DNA of 64,000 nt, from the NCBI RefSeq assembly GCF_012726235.1, contig NZ_JAASAH010000012.1:124001-188000 (forward strand), written 5' to 3'. Under the pieces are notes generated by a model that did no database searches, was not told where the DNA came from, and saw only the letters and a program-made list of their open reading frames with translations. Within the stretch, counting starts at the first letter, position 1; every line of letters starts with the position of its first letter. Shown one piece after another: positions 1-9,672 of the stretch. The translations under genes were made by a program, and so were the position numbers. This stretch comes from Streptomyces sp. HNM0574 (GTDB taxonomy: Bacteria > Actinomycetota > Actinomycetes > Streptomycetales > Streptomycetaceae).

Positions 1-62
1 TAGGCGGACCGGCGGCGGCAGCAGCAGGAGGAGAGCTGGGGAAGCTGGTCATCGGGGACATC

Positions 63-320
63 ATGGACGCTGCGAAACAGGACAACTCCCCGCAGCAGTC
101 CTGGGACGCGGCCAAGCAACTCAGCGAAGAGAAGGGAGAGGCGTACAGCACCATCTGGTCAGGTCTGGACGGTGCCGGTGTCCGTCCTCCGGAGGGAGTT
201 TCCGAGGACGAATTCCACAAGGCAGTTCAGGACGGCTTCAACGAAGGCTGGGGACGAGGCAATGACAACATCGAGGAGTACGTGACCAACAGGCCTGAAG
301 ACGCGCCTAGCGTCGGCTAG
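63..320 (+). CDS. small hypothetical acidic protein, possibly the C-terminal end of a longer one
   Basis: Encodes 85 acidic, mostly helical-looking residues (SWDAAKQLSEEKGEAYSTIW near the start) with no family that I recognise. No signal peptide or membrane segment. The frame stays open from the ATG back to base 3 of the window (an Ala/Gly-rich stretch followed by GELGKLVIGDI), so the ATG may be internal to a gene entering from the left. A GGGGA four bases before the ATG gives only a weak ribosome site; a better AGGAGGAG lies about 30 bases upstream with no ATG or GTG after it. The next gene, a lipoprotein, follows on the same strand after about 60 bases. Function unknown. Confidence 0.5.
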   Translation: MDAAKQDNSPQQSWDAAKQLSEEKGEAYSTIWSGLDGAGVRPPEGVSEDEFHKAVQDGFNEGWGRGNDNIEEYVTNRPEDAPSVG

Positions 321-382
321 TTCCGCTGTCGGGAAGTTCGATGAGCCAGTCCGGATGGGATTGGCCAGTGGAGGGTTTCGTG

Positions 383-1054
383 GTGAGAAAAAAGAGAGCA
401 CAGCATGTGGGTGTGCCACTCCTTCGGTCATCGCTCCTGTTGGGGGTTGCCTTGATTGTGGCCTCCTCTCTCACCGGCTGCACCTCCGAGGAGGATCTGC
501 TCAGGAACGCCACCTGCGAGGGCAAGGCGCTGACAAGCCGCGAGGACGGGCGGAAGGTTGTGGGGCTCGTGCCGGACGGGGTCTATGAGCTCACGTCGAG
601 GTACAGCGAGTACGACAGCAGGAGCAGCCGGGCCTTCTGCCTCATCCGTGAGCGAGAGGGCGAGGAGAGGAAAGTGATCGTGCTGAAGGCCTGGTTCGGC
701 ACGAGCGGGACGGAGCCGTCACAGCTCTCCCTCCGAGAGCTGGACCAATCCGGCGCTGTGGACGGCCGCAAGGCGCGCATCACCTCGAAGTCGCCGCGCG
801 TCGGCGGGGTTTCGGGCGAGGCGGACGCGGCGCTCAGCGCCCCCTGCACGCTCCCGGAGTCGGAGTCGGACTCGCCCCTCGACATGCGTAGAGGCACGCT
901 GCACGTGACGGCGTCCTCGGACAACGCCCCCGACCCCGACAGTCCCGAGCAGCGGCAGAACGCCGCCGACCTGACGCTGTCCTTCCTGCGGCACGCGGTG
1001 CAACGGTGCGACGATCCGCCGGAGTTGCCCGCGAAGGTGCACATCGAGAAGTGA
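383..1054 (+). CDS. putative secreted lipoprotein
   Basis: Encodes 223 residues beginning with a basic n-region (RKKR), a hydrophobic core and the lipobox LTGC, so it should be lipid-anchored on the outer face of the membrane after signal peptidase II cleavage. I chose the second of two adjacent GTG codons because GGAGGG at 370-375 lies seven bases ahead of it; longer reading from 341 is open but lacks a ribosome site. The mature part contains several Cys (CEG, FCLI, PCTL, RCDD) and an acidic stretch SESESDS. No known domain recognised. A perfect hairpin follows the stop codon. Confidence 0.75.
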   Translation: MRKKRAQHVGVPLLRSSLLLGVALIVASSLTGCTSEEDLLRNATCEGKALTSREDGRKVVGLVPDGVYELTSRYSEYDSRSSRAFCLIREREGEERKVIVLKAWFGTSGTEPSQLSLRELDQSGAVDGRKARITSKSPRVGGVSGEADAALSAPCTLPESESDSPLDMRRGTLHVTASSDNAPDPDSPEQRQNAADLTLSFLRHAVQRCDDPPELPAKVHIEK

Positions 1055-1065
1055 GGGACCGTACG

Positions 1066-1108
1066 ACGAACGGGCCCGGAGCACACACCGTGCTCCGGGC
1101 CCGTTCGT
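1066..1108. terminator. bidirectional terminator hairpin
   Basis: A 19-bp perfect inverted repeat (1066-1084 with 1090-1108) and a 5-base loop lies between the convergent lipoprotein and acyl-CoA dehydrogenase genes. There is no T-tract, as is usual in Streptomyces. Confidence 0.85.
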
Positions 1109-1133
1109 GCGGGAGGTGGGGGCTCCCTGGGGG

Positions 1134-2960
1134 TCAGAAGGCCGCTTCGTCCAGGTCCATGAGGGACTGGTCGATGTTCTCGGCCAGCTGACGCTGGACG
1201 GTGAGGCCGGGCAGGACGTTGGCGGCGAAGAACTTCGCGGCCGCGATCTTGCCCTCGTAGAACGGCTTGTCCTTGGCGGAGGCGCCGTCCAACTTCGCCG
1301 CGGCGACGGCGGCACCGCGCAGCAGCAGGTAGCCGATGACGACGTCGCCGGAGGCCAGCAGGAAGCGGGTGGTGTTGAGGCCGACCTTGTAGATGGACTT
1401 GACGTCCTTCTCGGTGGCGGCCAGGTCGGTCAGCATGGTGCCGACGATGGCCTCCAGGTCCGCGGCGGCCGTGGTGAGCTGCTCGCGGGCCGCGGCGAGG
1501 TCCTCGCCGCCCTGCGCGTCGGCGAGGAACTTCTTGATCTCCTCGGACAGGGCGGTGAGCGCCTGGCCCTGGTCGCGGACGACCTTGCGGAAGAAGAAGT
1601 CCTGGCCCTGGATCGCGGTGGTGCCCTCGTACAGGGTGTCGATCTTCGCGTCGCGGATGTACTGCTCGATCGGGTACTCCTGCAGGTAGCCGGAGCCGCC
1701 GAGGGTCTGCAGCGACTGGGCCAGCTGCTCGTAGGACTTCTCGGAGCCGTAGCCCTTGACGATCGGCAGGAGCAGGTCGTTGAGGCGGTGCGCGGCGGAG
1801 GCGTCCTCGCCCGCGTGCTCCTTGACCAGGATCTCGTCCTGGACGGAGGCGGTGTAGAGGACGAGGGCGCGCATGCCCTCCGCGTACGCCTTCTGCGTCA
1901 TCAGCGAGCGGCGCACGTCGGGGTGGTGGGTGATGGTGACGCGCGGCGCGGTCTTGTCGGTGAACTGCGCGAGGTCGGCGCCCTGGACGCGCTCCTTGGC
2001 GTACTCCAGCGCGTTGAGGTAGCCCGTCGACAGGGTGGCGATGGCCTTCGTGCCGACCATCATCCGCGCGAACTCGATGATCTTGAACATCTGGCGGATG
2101 CCGTCGTGCTTCTCGCCGAGCAGCCAGCCCTTGGCGGGCGCGTTGGCGCCGAAGGTCATCTCGCAGGTGTTGGAGGCCTTCAGGCCCATCTTGTGCTCGA
2201 CGTTCGTCGCGTAGACGCCGTTCCGCTCGCCGATCTCGCCGGTCTCCCAGTCGAAGTCGTACTTGGGGACGATGAACAGCGAGAGGCCCTTGGTGCCGGG
2301 GCCGTGGCCCTCGGGGCGGGCGAGCACGAAGTGCACGATGTTCTCGGACATGTCGTGCTCACCGGAGGTGATGAAGCGCTTGACGCCCTCGATGTGCCAG
2401 GTGCCGTCGTCCTGCTGCGTGGCCTTCGCGCGGCCGGCGCCGACGTCCGAGCCGGCGTCCGGCTCGGTGAGCACCATGGTGGAGCCCCACTGCTTCTCGG
2501 CCATCAGCTTGGCGATCTTGTGCTGCTCGTCGGTGCCCTCGTCGTAGAGGACGCCGGCGAAGGCCGGTCCTGAGGCGTACATCCACACGGCCGGGTTCGA
2601 GCCGAGGATGGTCTCGGCGAAGCCCCACAGGAGGGAGCGCGGCGCGGTGGTGCCGCCGATCTCCTCCGGGATGCCCAGACGCCACCACTCGGCGTCCATG
2701 TACGCCTGGTAGCTCTTCTTGAAGGAGGCGGGGACGGGTGCGGTGTTGGTCTCCGGGTCGAAGACCGGCGGGTTCCGGTCACTGTCCTCGTAGGAGGCGG
2801 CGAGCTCGTTCTCCGAGAGACGCGCGATCTCCGACAGCACGCTCTTCGAGGTCTCGACGTCCATCTCCGCGAACGGTCCGGTGCCGTACACCGTGTCGCG
2901 CCCGAGCACCTCGAAGAGGTTGAACTCGATGTCGCGGAGATTCGACTTGTAGTGCCCCAT
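1134..2960 (-). CDS. large acyl-CoA dehydrogenase (FadE5/DmdC-like)
   Basis: Encodes a 608-residue FAD-dependent acyl-CoA dehydrogenase, larger than the usual 380-400 residues, as in the FadE5 and DmdC-like group with an extended C terminus. Visible signatures include the flavin/substrate stretch TMVLTEPDAGSDVGAGR, followed by IEGVKRFITSGEHD, and the C-terminal dehydrogenase motif QTLGGSGYLQEYPIEQYIRDAKI with YEGTTAIQGQDF. It probably performs the alpha,beta-dehydrogenation of fatty acyl-CoA or a related thioester; the substrate is not predictable from sequence. The ATG is preceded by AT-richer DNA shared with the divergent sseB-like gene. It ends against the hairpin at 1066-1108. Confidence 0.92.
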   Translation of the reverse strand: MGHYKSNLRDIEFNLFEVLGRDTVYGTGPFAEMDVETSKSVLSEIARLSENELAASYEDSDRNPPVFDPETNTAPVPASFKKSYQAYMDAEWWRLGIPEEIGGTTAPRSLLWGFAETILGSNPAVWMYASGPAFAGVLYDEGTDEQHKIAKLMAEKQWGSTMVLTEPDAGSDVGAGRAKATQQDDGTWHIEGVKRFITSGEHDMSENIVHFVLARPEGHGPGTKGLSLFIVPKYDFDWETGEIGERNGVYATNVEHKMGLKASNTCEMTFGANAPAKGWLLGEKHDGIRQMFKIIEFARMMVGTKAIATLSTGYLNALEYAKERVQGADLAQFTDKTAPRVTITHHPDVRRSLMTQKAYAEGMRALVLYTASVQDEILVKEHAGEDASAAHRLNDLLLPIVKGYGSEKSYEQLAQSLQTLGGSGYLQEYPIEQYIRDAKIDTLYEGTTAIQGQDFFFRKVVRDQGQALTALSEEIKKFLADAQGGEDLAAAREQLTTAAADLEAIVGTMLTDLAATEKDVKSIYKVGLNTTRFLLASGDVVIGYLLLRGAAVAAAKLDGASAKDKPFYEGKIAAAKFFAANVLPGLTVQRQLAENIDQSLMDLDEAAF

Positions 2961-3037
2961 GGCGACGGCTCCGTTTTTGTACTCGTTCCGACAAGTAGAT
3001 ATCGATGATGCTACCCGTCGGTAATAAGAAGCAACCC

Positions 3038-3073
3038 CTCACCGGCCATCTGTGACTCGTTACTCTTTGCCTC
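3038..3073 (+). promoter_or_regulatory. probable leaderless promoter of the SseB-family gene
   Basis: TACTCT at 3061-3066 sits seven bases before the ATG at 3074, with a poor -35 match (CTCACC, 3038-3043) 17 bases upstream. The bases before the ATG are pyrimidine-rich with no Shine-Dalgarno match, so translation from the transcript's 5' end is likely. Confidence 0.5.
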
Positions 3074-3673
3074 ATGTACGGCTACGACCAGACCGCGTCC
3101 GCCGGGTACGGCTACCAGCAGCAGGGGCCCGGCCCGGGCCAGGGTCAGCAGGGCCAGCAGGGCTACCCCGGGTATCAGCAGGGCTACCAGCAGGGATACG
3201 CCGACCAGCACGCGGGCGGTCAGGGCTACGGGCAGCAGCAGACCGGGCACCAGGGCCAGCAGCACTACGCGCAGCAGCAGCCCGGCGCCGACCAGCCGCT
3301 CTACCCCGAGCCGACGCCCCCGTCCCTGCAGGACGCCGTACGCGGGTTCACCACGGGGACGATGACGTCCGAGGACTTCCAGGCGATCTTCTCCACGTCG
3401 AAGGTCTACTGCCCGCGCGGCGAGAACCCGGGCTTCCTCGCGCTGCACAACACCCAGCAGCCGGTCATCCCGATGTTCACGACGCTGAAGGAGCTGCGGG
3501 CCTACGCGGGCAAGGAGTCCAAGTACTTCGTGATCACCGGGGCCGAGGTGCTGGACCTGCTGCCCTCGGGGTACGGGTTCGTGCTCGACATGGAGGGTGA
3601 GCACCGGATCGTCTTCGACGCGAAGGCGGTCGAGGAGATGGTCGACTTCGCGATGCGGCGGATGTACGGCTAG
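3074..3673 (+). CDS. SseB-family protein with Gln/Gly/Tyr-rich N terminus
   Basis: Encodes 199 residues. Roughly residues 1-75 are low complexity: Gln, Gly, Tyr and Pro with recurring QGY/GYQQ units and almost no charge. Residues about 85-199 resemble the SseB N-terminal domain (LQDAVRGFTTGTMTSEDF, VYCPRGENPGF, MFTTLKELRAY, GYGFVLDMEGEHRIVFD). SseB-type domains are widespread in Streptomyces with no defined enzymatic role; names derive from Salmonella SseB but the function there should not be transferred. There is no signal peptide. It is divergent from the acyl-CoA dehydrogenase and convergent with the PPOX gene. Confidence 0.8.
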   Translation: MYGYDQTASAGYGYQQQGPGPGQGQQGQQGYPGYQQGYQQGYADQHAGGQGYGQQQTGHQGQQHYAQQQPGADQPLYPEPTPPSLQDAVRGFTTGTMTSEDFQAIFSTSKVYCPRGENPGFLALHNTQQPVIPMFTTLKELRAYAGKESKYFVITGAEVLDLLPSGYGFVLDMEGEHRIVFDAKAVEEMVDFAMRRMYG

Positions 3674-3746
3674 CTCCTTCGCGGGGTGACCCCGGCGCGG
3701 GGTGCTCATCGCCGTCGCCGGGCCACCCCGTACGCCGTGGCCGTTC

Positions 3747-3793
3747 GCGCCGTTCCCCGCGCCCCCAAGAGGGCGCCGTTCCCCGCGCCCCCA
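3747..3793 (+). repeat. two copies of a 21-bp GC-rich repeat
   Basis: GCGCCGTTCCCCGCGCCCCC plus A occurs at 3747-3767 and again at 3773-3793. It is a variant of the 20-mer found at 12884-13120 and 27580-27645 and again lies in a gap between convergent genes. Confidence 0.85.
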
Positions 3794-3805
3794 GGGGCGC
3801 CCCGT

Positions 3806-4225
3806 TCAGCCCGCCTGGGTGTTGTCCTTGAGGGTGCCCCAGCCGTGCCAGCGGTCGATGTCGAGCCAGGCGCTGACGCGGTCGCGGTCCCGCTGGGGGT
3901 AGGGGTTGCCGAGGTAGTGGTGGGCCAGGCGGTCGATGTCCGACAGGCCGGTGTCGGGCCGGAGTTCGGTGATCCGGCCGATCAGGCTGACGTGGGTGTA
4001 CCAGCTGTCCTGGTCGAGGACCGTCAGCGTGACGCGGGGGTCGTTGCGTACGTGCGCGAGGCGCTTGCGGCCCTCGTCCATGTTGAGCAGGACCCGGCCG
4101 TCCTCCCAGAGGTACCAGGTGGCCGTGGACACCGGCTGGCCGTCGGGGCGGAGCGTGGTGATCACGGCCGGGTTCGGCCTGCTCAGCAGGCGGACGGCGG
4201 CCTCGGGCAGCGGGGGTTTCGACAC
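3806..4225 (-). CDS. PPOX-class (F420/FMN split-barrel) oxidoreductase
   Basis: Encodes 139 residues with the split-barrel fold seen in Rv1155-like pyridoxamine-phosphate-oxidase relatives: RPNPAVITTLRPDGQPVSTA, TWYLWEDGRVLLNMDEGR, KRLAHVRNDPRVTLTVLDQD and a C-terminal PYPQRDRDRVSAWLDIDRW. Such proteins bind F420 or flavin and reduce small molecules; the substrate here is unknown. The GTG at 4225 is chosen because GAGGAG lies six bases ahead; a longer frame to 4270 adds an unlikely proline-rich stretch. It is divergent from the pirin gene. Confidence 0.85.
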   Translation of the reverse strand: MSKPPLPEAAVRLLSRPNPAVITTLRPDGQPVSTATWYLWEDGRVLLNMDEGRKRLAHVRNDPRVTLTVLDQDSWYTHVSLIGRITELRPDTGLSDIDRLAHHYLGNPYPQRDRDRVSAWLDIDRWHGWGTLKDNTQAG

Positions 4226-4344
4226 GTGGGTGCTCCTCGGGTGCGGAGGCGGTGGGAACCAGCCTCGCACCGGTGGGAATGCCGCGCGATTGGCGGATGT
4301 TCACTGTTCAACTAGATTGGACTCCGAGCCCCAGGAGGACTGCC

Positions 4345-5301
4345 ATGCCCGCGATCACCGTGGAGAACCCGCTCGCCCTGCCCCGCGTGTCCGCGCCGGG
4401 GCCCGAGACCGTCGCCCGCCCCGTACTCACCGTGACCACCGCGCCCACGGGCTTCGAGGGCGAGGGATTCCCCGTGCACAGGGCGTTCGCGGGCATCAAC
4501 TACCGGCACCTCGACCCGTTCATCATGATGGACCAGATGGGCGAGGTGGAGTACGCGCCGGGCGAGCCCAAGGGCACGCCCTGGCACCCGCACCGCGGCT
4601 TCGAGACCGTCACGTACCTCCTCGACGGGAGCTTCGTGCACCAGGACTCCGAGGGCGGCGGAGGCGTCATCAACGACGGTGACACGCAGTGGATGACGGC
4701 CGGCTCCGGGCTGCTGCACATCGAGGCGCCGCCCGAGCAACTCGTCGTCTCCGGCGGCCTGTTCCACGGCCTCCAGCTGTGGGTGAACCTGCCCGCGGCG
4801 GACAAGATGTCCACCCCGCGCTACCAGGACATCGGCGGTGGCGAGGTCAAGCTGCTGACCACCCCGGACGGCGGCGCCCTCCTCCGCCTCATCGCCGGTG
4901 ACCTCGACGGCCACGAGGGCCCGGGCATCACCCACACCCCGATCACGATGCTGCACGCGACCGTCTCCCCCGGCGCCCAGGTCACCCTGCCCTGGCGGGA
5001 GGACTTCAACGGCCTCGCGTACGTGCTCGCCGGGCGCGGGTCGGTGGGCACCGGGGAGCGTCCCGTCGAGGCGGGCCAGGCGGCCGTGTTCGGCAAGGGC
5101 GGCTCGATGACCGTACGGGCCGACGCCACGCAGGACGCGCGCACCGACGGCATGGAGATCGTGCTGCTCGGCGGGCGTCCGATACGCGAGCCGATGGCGC
5201 ACTACGGCCCGTTCGTGATGAACAGCCACGCCGAACTGGTGCAGGCCTTCGAGGACTTCAAGGCCGGCCGCCTCGGCCGCGTCCCGGCCGAGCCGCGCTG
5301 A
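4345..5301 (+). CDS. pirin family protein (cupin)
   Basis: Encodes 318 residues with the bicupin pirin fold. The metal-binding motif is visible as TPWHPHRGFETVTYLLDG and GSGLLHIEAP, giving the three His and one Glu that hold iron in characterised pirins. In other organisms pirins act as quercetin dioxygenases or transcription cofactors; which applies here cannot be told. The ATG at 4345 has AGGAGGA five bases upstream; the open frame extends further but without support. A short AT-richer patch (4306-4320) precedes it and may hold the promoter. Confidence 0.92.
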   Translation: MPAITVENPLALPRVSAPGPETVARPVLTVTTAPTGFEGEGFPVHRAFAGINYRHLDPFIMMDQMGEVEYAPGEPKGTPWHPHRGFETVTYLLDGSFVHQDSEGGGGVINDGDTQWMTAGSGLLHIEAPPEQLVVSGGLFHGLQLWVNLPAADKMSTPRYQDIGGGEVKLLTTPDGGALLRLIAGDLDGHEGPGITHTPITMLHATVSPGAQVTLPWREDFNGLAYVLAGRGSVGTGERPVEAGQAAVFGKGGSMTVRADATQDARTDGMEIVLLGGRPIREPMAHYGPFVMNSHAELVQAFEDFKAGRLGRVPAEPR

Positions 5302-5324
5302 ACGGTCCCGGCCCGTTGAACGGT

Positions 5325-5360
5325 GGCGGGGCGGGGACCGTACGAGGTCCCCGCCCCGCC
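5325..5360. terminator. terminator hairpin between pirin and thiC
   Basis: A 15-bp perfect stem (5325-5339 with 5346-5360) and six-base loop between two convergent genes; flanking AACGG/CCGTT could extend the stem with bulges. Confidence 0.85.
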
Positions 5361-5384
5361 CGCCGTTTCCGGGGGCGTGCCGCG

Positions 5385-7217
<1,833 letters not shown>

Positions 7218-7225
7218 GTGACCCA

Positions 7226-7348
7226 CTCCCTACGCCGGCATTACCCGGTAACAGGTTCAGCGGTCGACGCAGCGTCTTCCGGCCGTCCCCTCGGGGACGT
7301 GCGCGGAGGTCAGCGCCCTCTCAGCCCCGTGCTCGGAGCTCCCGCGAT
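7226..7348 (-). promoter_or_regulatory. TPP riboswitch (THI element) upstream of thiC
   Basis: Read on the minus strand, the conserved core GGGCTGAGAGGGC is followed by a variable arm and then AACCTGTTACCGGGTAATGC and CCGGCGTAGGGAG, matching the TPP aptamer consensus (CUGAGA, ACCUGAUC-like, GGRUAAUGCCAGCGUAGGGA). The final GGGAG doubles as the thiC ribosome-binding site, so ligand binding probably blocks translation initiation rather than acting by termination. A short hairpin CTCCG-AGCA-CGGGG forms the P3 arm. Confidence 0.93.
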
Positions 7349-7417
7349 GTGTGCAAAGGCGGCACTACGCTAACCGCCGACCGGCGCCGCTGAACAGATA
7401 CCCCACAAGTTCTTGCG

Positions 7418-8971
7418 ATGATCGGGCCCGTGACACCGACACCTCAGCCGCATCAGCAGGGCGGCGACGACCCCGAGCACGGGCCCGCGCACGGCCACGC
7501 CCAGGCGCCGGGCCACGGGCAGGCGCACGGCGGCGCACCGGGGCACGGCCACGCGCACGGCCACGGCCACGCGCACTCCCACGGCCCCGCCTCGCCCGTC
7601 TCCCGGCATCTGCGCAAGGTCATCGCCGCGGTCCTGATCCCGTTCGCCGTCCTGGTCGTCGCCGGGCTCCTCGTGCTGTGGCCCGGCGGAGCGCCCGGCG
7701 GCCAGGGGAACGCGCCGAGCGGCGTCGGCTTCGACCGGCCGACCTTCGACGCGAAGGTGACCAAGCTTGCCGAGGTCTCCTGCGAGGACGTCAACGCGCA
7801 GCCGCCGGGCGGCGGTCAGCCGGGAGCCGGTGGGCAGCCGCCGGGCGGCGGCGGCACGGGCGGCACCCCGGGCGCCGGCGGGCAGAACGCGCCCTGCCAG
7901 AAGGCGACCATCGAGGTCACCAGCGGCAAGGACAAGGGCCACACCTTCACCGAGGTCGTCACGCCCGACGCCACCAGGAAGCTGGAGACCGGCCAGGGCG
8001 TGGTCGTCGCGTACGCCGCGAACGCGCCCAAGGAACTCCAGTACAGCGTCGTCGACGTCAGCCGCGGCCTGCCCATGGTGCTGCTCGCCGCCGTCTTCGC
8101 GCTGGCGGTGGTCGTCGTCGGGCGGATGCGCGGGCTGCTGGCGCTGGTCGGCCTCGCGGTCAGCTTCGCGGTGCTGACGCTGTTCATCCTGCCCGCGATA
8201 CTCCAGGGCTCGAATCCCCTGGTGGTCGCGGTCGTCGGGGGCAGCGCGATCATGCTGGCGACGCTGTACCTGTGCCACGGGCTCTCCGCCCGCACCTCCG
8301 TCGCCGTGCTCGGGACGCTCACCTCGCTGCTGCTGATCGGGGTGCTCGGCTCCGTCTTCATCGGCTGGGCCCGGCTGACGGGCAACACCGACGACCAGAC
8401 CGGACTCGTGCACGGCCTCTACCCGGACATCGAGATCCAGGGCCTGCTGCTCGCCGGGGTGCTGATCGGCTCACTGGGCGTGCTCGACGACGTGACCGTC
8501 ACCCAGACCTCCGCCGTCTGGGAGCTGAAGGACGCCGACCCGAGCGCGAGTTGGCGTCAGCTGTACCGGCAGGCGATGCGGATCGGACGCGACCACATCG
8601 CGTCCGTGGTCAACACCCTGGTGCTGGCGTACGCGGGTGCCGCGCTGCCGCTGCTGCTGCTCTTCTCGATCGCCCGCAGCAGCGTCACCAACGTCGCCAC
8701 CAGCGAGGTCGTCGCCGAGGAGGTCGTCCGCACCCTGGTCGGCTCGATCGGCCTGGTGGCCTCGGTGCCGGTGACGACGCTGCTCGCCGCACTGGTGGTC
8801 TCCGCCGACCGGCACCGCGGCGGGGACGGCGAGCCGGGCCCCGTCCGCCCGGACGCGCAGCCCGCGGCGGGCGCCCCGGCTCAGCGGGCTCCCGGCCGGG
8901 ACGGCGCGGGCGTGGCCGCCGCGGGGCGCCGGGTCACCAGCGGTCGCGGGAGGAGGAGGAAGCCGAAGTGA
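7418..8971 (+). CDS. YibE/F family multipass membrane protein with His-rich N terminus
   Basis: Encodes 517 residues. Residues about 15-55 are dominated by His, Gly, Ala and Pro (HGHAHGHGHAHSHG), then a first membrane segment (VIAAVLIPFAVLVVAGLLVL), an external Pro/Gly-rich loop, and a block of about seven membrane helices typical of YibE/F proteins (MVLLAAVFALAVVVVG, GLAVSFAVLTLFILPAIL, GVLDDVTVTQTSAVWEL). YibE/F proteins are poorly characterised putative transporters; the His cluster suggests a cytosolic divalent-metal binding tail, which is inference. No ribosome site precedes the ATG; GTG at 7430 is an alternative. Its last 38 bases overlap the convergent gene at 8934. Confidence 0.85.
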   Translation: MIGPVTPTPQPHQQGGDDPEHGPAHGHAQAPGHGQAHGGAPGHGHAHGHGHAHSHGPASPVSRHLRKVIAAVLIPFAVLVVAGLLVLWPGGAPGGQGNAPSGVGFDRPTFDAKVTKLAEVSCEDVNAQPPGGGQPGAGGQPPGGGGTGGTPGAGGQNAPCQKATIEVTSGKDKGHTFTEVVTPDATRKLETGQGVVVAYAANAPKELQYSVVDVSRGLPMVLLAAVFALAVVVVGRMRGLLALVGLAVSFAVLTLFILPAILQGSNPLVVAVVGGSAIMLATLYLCHGLSARTSVAVLGTLTSLLLIGVLGSVFIGWARLTGNTDDQTGLVHGLYPDIEIQGLLLAGVLIGSLGVLDDVTVTQTSAVWELKDADPSASWRQLYRQAMRIGRDHIASVVNTLVLAYAGAALPLLLLFSIARSSVTNVATSEVVAEEVVRTLVGSIGLVASVPVTTLLAALVVSADRHRGGDGEPGPVRPDAQPAAGAPAQRAPGRDGAGVAAAGRRVTSGRGRRRKPK

Positions 8972-9155
8972 ACCGGCGCACCACGTAGATCAGTCCGCCG
9001 ACCAGCGCGACGAACAGCAGGACCTTGAAGAGCAGGCCCACGAGGAAACCCACCACGTTGGCGATCAGTCCGCCGAAGACGACGAGCGCGATGACGGGGA
9101 TGGCGATCCACTTCACCCACCACGGAAGGCTCGCGGCGGTCGACTTGATGTCCAT
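8934..9155 (-). CDS. small membrane protein, DUF5326-like
   Basis: Encodes 73 residues: MDIKSTAASLPWWVKWIA followed by two hydrophobic segments (IPVIALVVFGGLIANVVGF and LLFKVLLFVALVGGLIYVV) and a basic tail, the pattern of the small Streptomyces DUF5326 membrane proteins. Function unknown. Upstream in-frame codons are open to 9269 but are arginine/serine-rich and unlikely to be translated; GGAG lies seven bases before the ATG. The 3' end runs antisense into the last 38 bases of the YibE/F gene. Confidence 0.8.
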   Translation of the reverse strand: MDIKSTAASLPWWVKWIAIPVIALVVFGGLIANVVGFLVGLLFKVLLFVALVGGLIYVVRRFTSASSSSRDRW

Positions 9156-9305
9156 CTCATGACTCCGGGTTCGGTCGGTTCGTGCGGTTCTGCCGCTCCC
9201 GATGCTATGGGGGAGCGGGGCGGGGCGGGAGGGCCACCGCCCCCCGTCCGTCCCTGAACCGTCCCCCACCGAACCCTGAGGGCGGCCTCGTCCTCCGGGA
9301 CCGGG

Positions 9306-9623
9306 TCAGCCCTCGGGCGGGGAGAAGACCACCATCACGCGCAGGTCCTCCGAGATGTGGTGGAACCGGTGCGGCACCCCGGCCGGTACGTAGACCACGC
9401 TGCCGCGCGCGACCATCGTCGTCTCCTCGCCCACGGTGATCGCGCCGCGGCCGCTGACGACGAGGTACACCTCGTCCTGCCGGTGCGGCTTCTGCGGGTC
9501 GGTGCTGCCGGCGTCGAGCGCGTACAGGCCCACCGACATGTTCCGTTCGCGGAGGAATTGCAGGTACGCCCCCTCGTGGGCGGCACGCTCCGCCTCCAGC
9601 TCCTCCAACCGGAACGCCTTCAC
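9306..9623 (-). CDS. single-domain cupin protein
   Basis: Encodes 105 residues forming one cupin barrel: KPHRQDEVYLVVSGRGAITV (motif 1 with His and Glu ligands) and GSVVYVPAGVPHRFHHI (motif 2 with His). Small cupins of this kind bind a metal and act as dioxygenases, isomerases or sensors; nothing here specifies which. GTG at 9623 is preferred because AAGGGG is eight bases ahead, while GTG at 9632 overlaps that site. It is divergent from the holin-like gene at 9673. Confidence 0.85.
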   Translation of the reverse strand: MKAFRLEELEAERAAHEGAYLQFLRERNMSVGLYALDAGSTDPQKPHRQDEVYLVVSGRGAITVGEETTMVARGSVVYVPAGVPHRFHHISEDLRVMVVFSPPEG

Positions 9624-9672
9624 CCTGTCCACCCCTTGTGCCGTGTGTGCCTCGTCCTGCGACGATCACAGT

